This document shows positions 47,651 to 56,346 of a stretch of 64,000 bases of DNA, piece after piece (positions within the stretch are counted from its first letter, which is position 1; each line of letters begins with the position of its first letter). The DNA comes from Thermothielavioides terrestris NRRL 8126. Lineage: Eukaryota; Ascomycota; Sordariomycetes; Sordariales; Chaetomiaceae. The DNA is taken from the NCBI RefSeq assembly GCF_000226115.1, contig NC_016457.1:4340001-4404000 (forward strand), read 5' to 3'. The notes below the pieces were generated by a model, which was not told the DNA's origin, did no database searches, and saw only the letters and a list, made by a program, of their open reading frames with translations. The translations under genes and the position numbers were made by a program.

Positions 47651-48045
47651 ATTGAACTGTGGCCTCCGGTATTGATCCCACCATTGCGCGCAGCCGCCGC
47701 CATTGTGCAAGTTGTCCGCGCGCCATTGTGTACGCGTTGTGGCGCGTGCGTTGGCGAATTGCGTGCTGCGCTGAATGCGGTCAGACCCAGGGGCGCCAAA
47801 GTTGACATTCAGGGGCGCTGTCGTTGGCATTGTTGCGAGCGCCATTGATCGCATTGTGCGCAGTTCCCAATTGCGCAGCGCGTTCCATCCCCATCCTCCA
47901 TTCAGGCGCGTATCTTGAATCGTGCCGCCTCGATTGTGGGTGCAGGTTGCGCAATTGAGCATTGCGATCATTCGCATGTGTGCCATTGTGGCCTTTGTTG
48001 CCCAACGTCTTGAATGCACGCCCACCATTGCTACCCATTGTTGCA
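47651..48045 (+). repeat. strand-biased ATTG motif array
   Basis: About 16 copies of ATTG, mostly as CCATTG, GCATTG or CAATTG, occur on the plus strand within 400 bp upstream of the cargo gene (for example 47651, 47671, 47682, 47702, 47724, 47829, 47843, 47852, 47870, 47932, 47953, 47961, 47984, 48026, 48036). Intervals are irregular, about 8-80 bp. This could be a promoter array for the cargo gene or a degenerate tandem repeat. The left half is also present in duplication unit 1 (44811-45044). Confidence 0.6.
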
Positions 48046-48215
48046 TTCGCGCCATGCAGACAATACCGCAGTGCCGCAGGCCGGTCGATGGCTGCACTCC
48101 TGGAAGTATTTAATCATGGTGAGTGCGCCTCAAACCATCTCCCGAACTCTTCCTCTGCAGACCGCGAGCAACAGCAGCAGCATCAGCAACAACAACAACA
48201 TCAACAACAACAACC

Positions 48216-49129
48216 ATGCCGTCCTCTGCTCGCCTCGCCGCTCTCGAGAAGGCCCGCGCCGCCAAGGCGGCCAAGAACAAGCCTCCCCCGCTCCCGGCCA
48301 CCCCCACCAAGGCTGGCGCTGGCGCCAGCAAGAAGTGAGCACACCACAATCTGCCCGACTGGCGCGGCGCGTACATCCGCGTCTCTGACACTTGCAGCAG
48401 GACCCCCGCCACGCCGAAGACCCCCTCCAAGCGTGCGGCGCCCCCCTCCTCCTCCTCCTCCTCTTCGGAGGATGAGGAGGAGGAGGGCGCCCTGAGAGAG
48501 CAGCCCTGCCTGGGTTGCCTGAAGTCCGCCATGCGCGGCAAGAGCTCTGGGGAGTGCCGGGAGGCCCCCGGCAAAGCGGCCCGGTGCGCGCGCTGTGCGC
48601 GCGGCAAGAAGTGTCGCTCCATGTAAGTCTGTCAGCACAGTTGCAAGGCGCACGGTACTGATGAATCAGCCCCGCGAGTGTGCTCCCCGCCGCCAAGCAC
48701 TTCCTGGCCCTGATGCAGGGGCGCCAGGAGCCCAAGGCCAATCTCGTGAGTACAAATGAAAAGACAAAGGAAAAGAGCTAGTCTGACTGTGTGTGGTAGG
48801 ACCAGAAGACGCTGCGCGCCACCCTGCGCGCCCTCCTCGCCATGGAGGGCGAGGACGCCGACGCCGAGGATGACGACGACGATGACGACGAGCGCGCGCC
48901 CGCGCCCGCCAAGGGCAAGGGCAAGGGCAAGGCAAAGGCGGCCGCGCCCACCAAGAAGTCCAAGAAGGCCAAGAAGGCCAAGAAGGAGGAGAGCGAGGAG
49001 GAGGACGAGGATGAGGACGAGAGCGAGGAGGAGGCTGCTCCGGGCTTTGACCCGGAGGCGCTGGCGCGTGGTGTGGCGGCGGCGGTGCTGGCCGCCATGA
49101 CTCCCAAGAAGAAGAAGGGTGGCAAGTAG
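48216..49129 (+). CDS. antisense cargo gene: Cys-rich, Lys/Glu-rich 249-aa protein
   Basis: Exons 48216-48334, 48398-48622, 48670-48745 and 48800-49129 join in frame through three GT-AG introns of 63, 47 and 54 nt (donors GTGAGC, GTAAGT, GTGAGT; CTGA/CTGAC branch words). The 249-aa product starts MPSSARLAALEKARAAKAAK and has a Pro/Thr/Lys-rich arm. A Ser run with an EDEEEE patch precedes a six-cysteine module (CLGC, 12 residues, C, 9 residues, CARC, 5 residues, C; about residues 71-104). A helix-like segment (AAKHFLALMQGRQ, TLRATLRALLAM), two acidic tracts, a KGKGKGKAK/KKSKKAKKAKK stretch and a basic end follow. The Cys spacing recalls fungal DUF3716-type modules, but I cannot confirm this. 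A chromatin or nuclear role is suggested only by composition. It lies inside Copia, tail to tail with gag-pol (stops 87 bp apart). A TATTTAAT word at about 48106-48113 and a CAACAACAAC leader precede the ATG. Confidence 0.8.
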
Positions 49130-49216
49130 TTCCGCGTTGTTGTTTGTTGTTTCGCGGGTGCGGGCACCCCCCAGTCTGTTTTGCGCCGGCGTGCGCTCCT
49201 GTGTTTAGTTTGTTTT

Positions 49217-52200
49217 TTACTCAAGCCTTGCGTTCCTGTCCCCCTGATCGTCTCCCTGCACCATATGACGCACATCCTGCAGGTTGAGGAGCTCCCTGAA
49301 GTGCTCGAACTTCTGGCGAGTCAACACCTTCGTAAGCCCATCTGCAGGCATCTCAGCAGTTGGCAAGTACGCGACCTCGAAAGATCCCTTCGCGTGTTCC
49401 TGACGCAGCCACATGTTGTGGATGTCAACATGACGCAGGCGAGTGCTGATGCGTTCGTTCTCTCCCACCACGAGCCGGATGGTCTGCGTGTTGTCACAGA
49501 ACACAGTCCAAGGCACACCCAGCTCAAGTTGCAGGTCGCTGAGGAAACGCTTGAACGCCATTGTCTCCCGCGCTGCGGTGGACAGAGCGAGGAGCTCCGC
49601 CTCCGTAGACGAGGTGGTGACTGTATCTTGGCGCGCAGCCTTCCAATGAACGAGCCCACCGAACAGAGAGATGAGATAGCCTTGTGACGACCTGCGCGTA
49701 TCAGGATCATCCGCATGCGACGCGTCCCCTGCGATGAGCAAGATTTGCGTGGGAGCAGCATCCTGCGGCACACCCCCGAACTGAATAGCGAGGAAGCGCG
49801 TGCCAAACAGGTAGGAGATTGCATGCTTTGCAGCATCAATGTGTGTCCCCGAGGGGTTCGTCAGGAAGTGCGAGAGCAACGATGCCGGGAACGCGACCTC
49901 CGCGCGCAGTACGACCGCGGCGTAGAGTAGCGATCCAACAAGCTCCTGGAACAGCCTGATCTGCGCTCGAGTGGCAGTGCCAGTGAACTTGCGGAGTTCC
50001 ATTACAGGGAGAGGGATGCTTGGAAAGGTGATTTGATCCGCGAGACCGAAGCGCTTCGCAATCTTCTCGATGTACTGGTCAAGGCAGAGCCAGATCTTGC
50101 GTTGCGCGCGGTCGCGGATCACCCTGATGCCCAGGAACCAAGCCACGTCCCCCTTTTCGTGCACTTCGTACTTCGCTTTCAGAGCGTCGATGATCCTCTG
50201 AGCTGTCTCCGCGTGGTCTCTGTGGTAGAAGACTAGGTAGTCGTCCACGTAGAACAGCACGAGCACGCGCCGTTGGCGATCGAAGAACAAGCATGGCTCC
50301 TCAGGCGAAGCTGTGAGGCCGAGCTTCCGAAGTGTGCCGGAGAACTCTCGGTACCAGAGCAACGGAGACTCTCGCAAGCCGTACAGAGCTCTCTGCAGTT
50401 CCACAAGAAATCCAGGCTCTTCGAACCCCTCAGGCATCTCGCAAACAACACCCTCAGGCAGGTCCGCATTCAAGAACGCCTGCGCTACGTCGAACTGCTT
50501 GACCTCAAGATCAAACTGCGCGGCGATAGCCATCATTGTGCGGAACGAGCGCGCTGCGAGTGTGGCTGCATAAGTGCTTTGCAGAGTAGTGAGCTCCTGA
50601 AGGTCGCCTCGAACGCAGATGCGAGACTTGCACTTCTCGAGGTTGCCATTCTGATCGAACTTGTAGACGAAAACCCACTTCAGAGGGAGTGGTCTTCCTT
50701 TGAAGGTCTCGCGCCGAATCTTGCGCCATGTCTTCCTGTTGACGAGATTGCGAATCTCTTCCTCAGCCGCTTTGATGAACTCGGGCCCTTGAGGGTGGTT
50801 GGCGAGATCCCTCCAGCGCTTAGGAAGCTTGGCGAGGTCGTCAAAATGCACCCGGGGCCTGCTTGGCGTTGCCCCAGGACGCGCGTCACGATGTTGGCGG
50901 ACTGCCGCCGCGAAAACCGCATGCAATGTGCGGTGCTGGATGCTGTCGCCCTCCTGCAGAGCGATTACAGGGTCATCCAAAAATGTGTGGCTGAACGAAT
51001 GCCACGCGTGCTGATCTGGTACGTCGATGCTCTCCTCATGGTACATGGGGGCTGCGAAGCACACCAGACCGCCGCTTCCGCCTGCACCGCCGCCGGGAGA
51101 CTGTCTACGGATCCGTCTTGAGTAACGAGTTGGTGGTCCGTATACCTTGCGCACGTACTTGCGCTTCTCCCTCGCTGGCGTGGCTGCGGGTGTTCCAGAA
51201 TCAGGCTGAGAACCATGGTTTGAGGCGTCTTCCCAGTCGTCTGGAGCCTCTGGCTGATCGCCAGGGCGGTCGACCTCCTCTTCACTGCTAGGAGTATCGA
51301 CTGCGGCAGCACTTGCCGTCGTGCTGCCCTGGCTGGCACTCCTAGTTGTGCCGCCAGCGACGCTGCTACTGGCGTCTCCGATAACTGCATCAGGGGCCTC
51401 CGATGATGCAGTTCCCACCGGTCTGCTGTCACTGCTAGCACCGTGATCAGCAGGGGGGCCGCTCCCTCCAAAACCGTCCGGGCGTTCCTGGCGCGGCTCC
51501 GGTGTTGGTTCTGGAGTGTAAAGACCACCAGTGGGCTCCTCACCCGAACTCTGGCCGCGATGCTCGAGTACTTCCGCACCCCCCAGACAGGATGGAGAGT
51601 GGGGAGGAGCCTGCCCTTCCGGTTCCCGTTCAGTCACACCCCCCAGATGTCCTGGAGAGCCGGGAACCGTCACTGGGTCTTCATGGGCATCTGTAACTCC
51701 GAACGGCACTGCCTCGGCGTCCCGAGGCTCTATGGGGAGTTCGATGAGCTCAACAACCTTTCTGGCGACTGCCACCGATTGAGCATCAAGCTGCTCCTCT
51801 CCCTCCCGGTAGAACGTGCGTTCGTCAAAGGTCACGTTGCGCGTTGTGATGACCTTCCTGAGTTTCGGTACCCAGATGCGGTAAATGTTGGACGCCCTGT
51901 ATCCAACAAGATACCCGATGTGCGCTCTGGGCTTGACCTTCCCAGCACGCCTCTCAATCCCCTTTTCGCGTTCCTTCGTCAGCGGGTACGCTCGGCAGCC
52001 GTACGCATAAACGCCGCCCCAGTTAGGGCGCAGGTCGGCAGTCAGGGAATGCACGAGACCGGGCTGATACCAGCGAAACCAGTGTCTGAACCAAGAGTCG
52101 AGCACCTCGTTCGGTGAGCGGTAGTTGCGAGCGCGACTTGGGCTTATGCCGTGCAAGTACGCAGCTGCAACCGTCGACTCTGGCCACAGGTTCTGAGGAA

Positions 52201-54586
52201 GTCCGGCGCCCGTGAGCATTGCAAGGCTCTTTGTGATAAGTTCTTTGCCTGCGCGTTCTGAACCGCCGTTGGGCTCCTTGGTATCCGAAGGCGTAACCTC
52301 CAAGTCGATGCCCTGCTCCTGCGCCCAGAGCTCGTACGCTGTGTATCCCTTGATGCCAATGACACTGGTGTCGCCATCCTGCCTGATCTTGCAGATGGGC
52401 AGCCCGAATTGGCGTTTCACCCAGCGTTCGAAGCGGACGAGCTCATCGTACACACTGTCGTGCGTCTTGCGTATGAGTGGAGTCGCGAAAAGCTTCCCAC
52501 TGTACTCGTCCTTGATGACCAGCAGCCAGTTCGAGCCGTCAAGTGCCCTCGGAAAGTCGAACAGGTCCCAAGAGACCCTCCAAAATGGGCGTGGTGACGG
52601 CTTCGATGGTGGGCGGCGCGAAATAACCTGTTCCGCGTATGCCTGCGCGCATACCTCGCATTCCAGTCTGCGAGGCCCGCGAATCCGCACACCTCTGGCG
52701 TTCAAGACGAGATGTTCCAGCGCCTCTGAACTCAGATGACCAGATCTGATGTGCCAGAGAGCAGCTGGGTCTTCTCTCTCTGGGAGCGGGTCCTTGGAGG
52801 GCCTGCTCCTCCCAAAGTTCTTCACAACTGCAGCGCTCAAAGTCACAAGTCCGGCAAAGCTTCTGGGGAGCACCCGAAGGGCATCAGAGTAGGAGGAAAG
52901 AGCATTGTATTGCAAGAAGGTCAGGTTGAACTTCTCGACCAGCTGCCTGAGTACAATACTCTTCTCCAAAGTTCCCCAACGCAGCGTGCAATCCAGACCG
53001 CAGTACCAAGCGCCCTGCGCTCGAAGGCGTCTCTCAGAGACAATGTTGACGTGAAAGCCCTCGACGACAGCAACGTTGTCTATGACAAGGTCCTCAGTGT
53101 TCGGGCCGCGCGCGCCGTTCAAAACGTTCTTGATGATCCATTTGCCGCGGCCAGAGATTGGGAAGGATGTGGTGCCTGCCTCAACAGTCTCACCGCTCGT
53201 CTTGACGAACGTGCCAGGGACAAGGAGAGCCCTGTCATTGACGAGATTGACCGCTCCACAGTTGTCAAACAGAATGCACTTGCTGAGCGGGTGTGGGCCA
53301 AACTCGAGAGATGCGAACACGCCACGCGCTCCTTCGAGCTCGCTTGCGATCGCTGGGTCGATGACAGCGTGCACCTGGAGCGCTCCCGGAAATGAAGGAC
53401 CCGCGCCACTATTGGAACTAGTGGTCTTGGCGTTTGACGATGCGTTCTGGATCTTCCAACCGAGCTTCTGGAGCTCCACTCGAAGGTCGTTCCAGCGCTC
53501 CTTGGCGAATCGTTGGCGCACTGCATTCACCGCGTCGTTTGGGAGCGTCACGCCGTTCAGGGATTCCCCTGTCAGAGCGTACCGAAGTTGCCGACATTCC
53601 GAGGGAAACCACCAGTGGCGAAAAGTCTTCGGCTTGCACGGGCAGTCGCGGTTCTTCTTGCGCTTCTGACTGCCCTTCTGACCGTTCTGCGCTCCTGGAA
53701 GCACGGGGTAGGCTCCAGGCTTCGGGTGGACCACCGCTTCAGCCTGGAGGATCGCCTCGAGTGAGAGAGCCAAGTCGAGAAGGGTTGGTCCTTTGCCGCC
53801 GAGCTTCTCAGTCACACTGATATCCTTCAGCATGCGAGTCGCCCACTCTGGATCCAAGCGTCTCTGCACAGTCTTGAGGAATGTGGTGACGGCTGTTGCG
53901 TCGGTGACTGCGGCGATGTTGGCCGCCCTTGCGCGGTGGAGGACCGACATGTACTCGAGAATCCAGGTCCTGGGTTCGACGCCGCTCTGGCTGCCTCTGG
54001 CAAGGACAGTTGCGTACTCCTCGGCAAGCGCAGTGAAAGTAGCGCTGTTGGAGGGTGCGATAATCTTGCGCAGCGTCTGTATAAACCCGCGTGTGCCGGT
54101 GACGTTCTCGGCCTCCATGATGTCGTGTGCGGTGTGTGCGTAGCGGTCGCTGACAGACACGTTGATCATCTCGCGGAGCTTGTTGACGGCACGGAACGCC
54201 GCAGTGTCGATGGCGGACTTCGAGAACGCCTCGCACAGCTTGAGGAATTCACGGCGGATCTCCTCCTCAGTAGGATTGGTTGACTGAGGTTCCTCGCCAC
54301 GGGTGGTGGGATCGGCTGCCTTCCAGGCTTGCAGTGCAGTGTGCCACGCCTGAAGATGGCGGTCCTGGACCGCCTGACGTGCCGCACCCTGGGTGGGCTG
54401 CACAGGAAGGCCGAGCATCTCAGCCTCGGTGGCGAGCTCGGTGTCTGGGTCGATGATGTGCCAGACACGCAGGTTGTTGGCCTCTTGGCGAACAGCAGAG
54501 ATCCATCTTGGCCAGTCCTTGGGGCTGTCGAGGGTTGGAAGCGCTGCAACAGCAACGGTGACGGTTTTCTCAGTTTCGAGTGTCAT
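49217..54586 (-). CDS. Copia Gag-Pol polyprotein, intact
   Basis: 1,789 aa in one uninterrupted frame. Gag (about 1-310) is helical and Ala/Thr-rich. A variant knuckle follows with Cys315, Cys317, His324 and Cys331, in place of the usual CX2CX4HX4C. The protease motif is unusual: FDNCGAVN (about 440-447), in place of D(S/T)GA. Integrase has the HHCC-type region (GHLSSEALEHL, ECEVC) and the acidic triad in WDLFDF, RQDGDTS and GGSERAGK. The reverse transcriptase shows VKQFDVAQAFLNAD, ALYGLRESPLLWY and the catalytic FYVDDYLVF. RNase H shows AGDASHADD, TSSTEAELLAL, FCDNTQT and the C-terminal LPTAEMPADGLTK. The PR-IN-RT-RH order is that of Ty1/Copia. A 177-bp leader separates the ATG from the LTR. 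Confidence 0.95.
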   Translation of the reverse strand: MTLETEKTVTVAVAALPTLDSPKDWPRWISAVRQEANNLRVWHIIDPDTELATEAEMLGLPVQPTQGAARQAVQDRHLQAWHTALQAWKAADPTTRGEEPQSTNPTEEEIRREFLKLCEAFSKSAIDTAAFRAVNKLREMINVSVSDRYAHTAHDIMEAENVTGTRGFIQTLRKIIAPSNSATFTALAEEYATVLARGSQSGVEPRTWILEYMSVLHRARAANIAAVTDATAVTTFLKTVQRRLDPEWATRMLKDISVTEKLGGKGPTLLDLALSLEAILQAEAVVHPKPGAYPVLPGAQNGQKGSQKRKKNRDCPCKPKTFRHWWFPSECRQLRYALTGESLNGVTLPNDAVNAVRQRFAKERWNDLRVELQKLGWKIQNASSNAKTTSSNSGAGPSFPGALQVHAVIDPAIASELEGARGVFASLEFGPHPLSKCILFDNCGAVNLVNDRALLVPGTFVKTSGETVEAGTTSFPISGRGKWIIKNVLNGARGPNTEDLVIDNVAVVEGFHVNIVSERRLRAQGAWYCGLDCTLRWGTLEKSIVLRQLVEKFNLTFLQYNALSSYSDALRVLPRSFAGLVTLSAAVVKNFGRSRPSKDPLPEREDPAALWHIRSGHLSSEALEHLVLNARGVRIRGPRRLECEVCAQAYAEQVISRRPPSKPSPRPFWRVSWDLFDFPRALDGSNWLLVIKDEYSGKLFATPLIRKTHDSVYDELVRFERWVKRQFGLPICKIRQDGDTSVIGIKGYTAYELWAQEQGIDLEVTPSDTKEPNGGSERAGKELITKSLAMLTGAGLPQNLWPESTVAAAYLHGISPSRARNYRSPNEVLDSWFRHWFRWYQPGLVHSLTADLRPNWGGVYAYGCRAYPLTKEREKGIERRAGKVKPRAHIGYLVGYRASNIYRIWVPKLRKVITTRNVTFDERTFYREGEEQLDAQSVAVARKVVELIELPIEPRDAEAVPFGVTDAHEDPVTVPGSPGHLGGVTEREPEGQAPPHSPSCLGGAEVLEHRGQSSGEEPTGGLYTPEPTPEPRQERPDGFGGSGPPADHGASSDSRPVGTASSEAPDAVIGDASSSVAGGTTRSASQGSTTASAAAVDTPSSEEEVDRPGDQPEAPDDWEDASNHGSQPDSGTPAATPAREKRKYVRKVYGPPTRYSRRIRRQSPGGGAGGSGGLVCFAAPMYHEESIDVPDQHAWHSFSHTFLDDPVIALQEGDSIQHRTLHAVFAAAVRQHRDARPGATPSRPRVHFDDLAKLPKRWRDLANHPQGPEFIKAAEEEIRNLVNRKTWRKIRRETFKGRPLPLKWVFVYKFDQNGNLEKCKSRICVRGDLQELTTLQSTYAATLAARSFRTMMAIAAQFDLEVKQFDVAQAFLNADLPEGVVCEMPEGFEEPGFLVELQRALYGLRESPLLWYREFSGTLRKLGLTASPEEPCLFFDRQRRVLVLFYVDDYLVFYHRDHAETAQRIIDALKAKYEVHEKGDVAWFLGIRVIRDRAQRKIWLCLDQYIEKIAKRFGLADQITFPSIPLPVMELRKFTGTATRAQIRLFQELVGSLLYAAVVLRAEVAFPASLLSHFLTNPSGTHIDAAKHAISYLFGTRFLAIQFGGVPQDAAPTQILLIAGDASHADDPDTRRSSQGYLISLFGGLVHWKAARQDTVTTSSTEAELLALSTAARETMAFKRFLSDLQLELGVPWTVFCDNTQTIRLVVGENERISTRLRHVDIHNMWLRQEHAKGSFEVAYLPTAEMPADGLTKVLTRQKFEHFRELLNLQDVRHMVQGDDQGDRNARLE

Positions 54587-54743
54587 CTTGAAGCAAACTG
54601 AGGTGTGCTGCGTTGTTCAGACTGAACGATGGGGGTGATGTGAACTTGTGGGAGTTGTTGACGATCGAGAAAACTGGAAGTGGTTGTTGGAGAAAAGAAG
54701 AAGGATGGCCCCAACTGGGCTACACCGCTGTTATGAGTGTTGT

Positions 54744-54763
54744 GCGCGAACCGGGCTCATAAC
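54744..54763 (-). other. Copia primer-binding site (initiator tRNA-Met half)
   Basis: Directly inside the 5' LTR the minus strand reads GTTATGAGCCCGGTTCGCGC. The plus-strand complement CCGGGCTCATAAC has the CU-CAU-AA anticodon loop of an initiator tRNA-Met. As in Drosophila copia, priming would use the cleaved 5' half of the tRNA ending in the anticodon loop rather than its CCA end. Confidence 0.7.
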
Positions 54764-54945
54764 TGAGAAGAGCAGCGAAGTGGGGCCATGCAGGATGCAG
54801 AGGCATGTGTATTGAGAGAGGTGCTCCTCTCAAGCTGGGTGGGAGGAGCGCCGAGGTCTATATACATGTGTGGGCAGAGCTGACATGTGCCCCCTGAGCG
54901 CAGGGAGCCTGGCAGATAGAGTCACGTGTGCACTAGCACGCGACA
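54764..54945 (-). repeat. Copia 5' LTR
   Basis: 182 bp, identical to 47387-47568. It is followed on the right by CTAAG and the resumption of Gypsy-2 sequence. Confidence 0.94.
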
Positions 54946-54950
54946 CTAAG

Positions 54951-56275
54951 CTAACGATATAATTCGCTAGGTTCCACTATACAATCCTAAAGAAGGATTT
55001 CGATAATAAGCCTACTAGCTTCGTATATAACCTATATATTTAGAGAATCAAAGGTACAATCAAGAGAGCCCTTAAAGAGTTCTAAAAGATAGATATAGTT
55101 ATAACAAGCTATATACTAACTACGATAGAAATCTTTACGTTATATTACATCTCGCCTAAGGGCGAAGGCAACCCTTCTATAAACACGATGTTAGTAGAGC
55201 TTAGACTAGCCTATTACAACAACGTCTAAGCTATAGATATAACAAGTAGTGCTAGCTATACGGTCACTGCGAACAATAATGCTATCAAATCTCTATAAAC
55301 GGATATAAAAGCGGTATAAGCGCTAACTAAGGATCTGCTCTAATTTGCTTAGAAGTACCGAATCTATATCAAGGAAGTCGAAAAAATTATAGTAGAATTA
55401 GTAAAGTTCATTAGTATATCAAAAGCAAATAGTAAAGCTAGTAACCTAGATCCTAGTAGTCTTACTTTCTAAGGCGACTTTAATAATATATACTATCATT
55501 AGATAGTAAAGATTAACGACCTATAGCTAGTGTATAATAAGACTATAATAGATCTCTATTATAAGAACAACGCCCTTCTAGAGAAGATCGACCTCGCTAC
55601 CTAAACAACAGTGAACCTATACGATAGTATTTATATAGGACTAGTATAGTGTATATAGGACGTTGAGCACCGCCTAGCGGCTATCGAGACCTAAGCTACT
55701 ACAACAGACTTACCTACTATAAAGGCAACCATTATAAAACAAGCTAGAATATCCATTTAGACTACTAGCCACTATAAAGCAGTACCTAAGATCGCTTATA
55801 CTACAACTACGACTATAGCGTATACCGTTAAAGCTATATAGTTGCCTATATAGAAGACGCTAAATAAGACACCTATAGCCAAAGCTATGCTATCGGTCGC
55901 ACTAGCAACGTTGACTAAGACGCTATAGAGTTAGTGTAACGACAATATCTAATTGACGTCGAAAGCTAAAACTATCGAGGTTATAGGCAATAAACGCTAA
56001 AGAAAAGTAACAATCGATGATAAGGCGTAGAAGACGCTAACGTGTCCTCCTAAGAAAGTTAAAAAGACATTCGTATCCGCTAAACGCAAAGTAGCTGCAA
56101 AGACGTCGAAAGTAGCTAAAGACGACCTATACACTAGCGATAGTACCGTCGACCTAGACAAATAGAACAAATAAATAGGCAAATTGCAACGAAGGACCTT
56201 GCTATAGACTAGAATAACAAATATAGAAATCCTATATAGGGTATAATATAGATTAGTTTTCTTCCTTTCTATATA
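54951..56275 (+). pseudogene. Gypsy-2 extra 3' ORF, 3' part
   Basis: Continuation, in the same frame once Copia and one CTAAG are removed, of the frame at 43.5-44.5 / 46.3-47.4 kb. Readable stretches are FVYNLYIQRIKG, LRLAYYNNVQAID, DFNNIYYHQIVKIND and a basic tail (KKVKKTFVSAKRKVAAK, then DDLYTSDSTVDLD). Together the two parts would make a protein of roughly 700 or more residues, in the position where env-like or accessory genes occur in some retroelements. No transmembrane segments are evident, so env is not supported. Confidence 0.55.
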
Positions 56276-56346
56276 CTCCTTTATCCTATATTGAGTTCTA
56301 TAATAATGGCGAGGACGCCATCTTTTTCTTCTTATCTTCGAGCACT

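Larger units (their letters stand above)
45045..47884. repeat. tandem duplication, unit 2 (2,840 bp)
   Basis: Second copy of the 2,840-bp unit. It is continuous on the right with the full Copia element, so the right unit is the one still linked to the original insertion. Apparent identity of copies that contain RIP-mutated DNA means the duplication post-dates both RIP and the Copia insertion. Confidence 0.92.
47387..54945 (-). mobile_element. intact Copia LTR retrotransposon with antisense cargo gene
   Basis: 7,559 bp, bounded by two identical 182-bp LTRs and the 5-bp target duplication CTAAG (47382-47386 and 54946-54950). The GC-rich sequence contrasts with the AT-rich, RIP-mutated Gypsy-2 around it. 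In element orientation (right to left) it has the 5' LTR, a primer site complementary to the initiator-tRNA anticodon arm, one 1,789-codon Gag-Pol, a 1.65-kb 3' region, a G-tract polypurine site and the 3' LTR. The 3' region holds a four-exon gene on the opposite strand. No stop, frameshift or RIP damage is visible, so it looks recently inserted and potentially active. Confidence 0.95.

Noticed and set aside
47453..48097. Minus-strand open frame of 214 codons in the Copia 3' region
   Set aside because: It runs from the ATTG-rich array into the LTR, has repeat-driven Asn/Ala/Met composition and no domain. It is probably open only because of the GC-rich repeat sequence.
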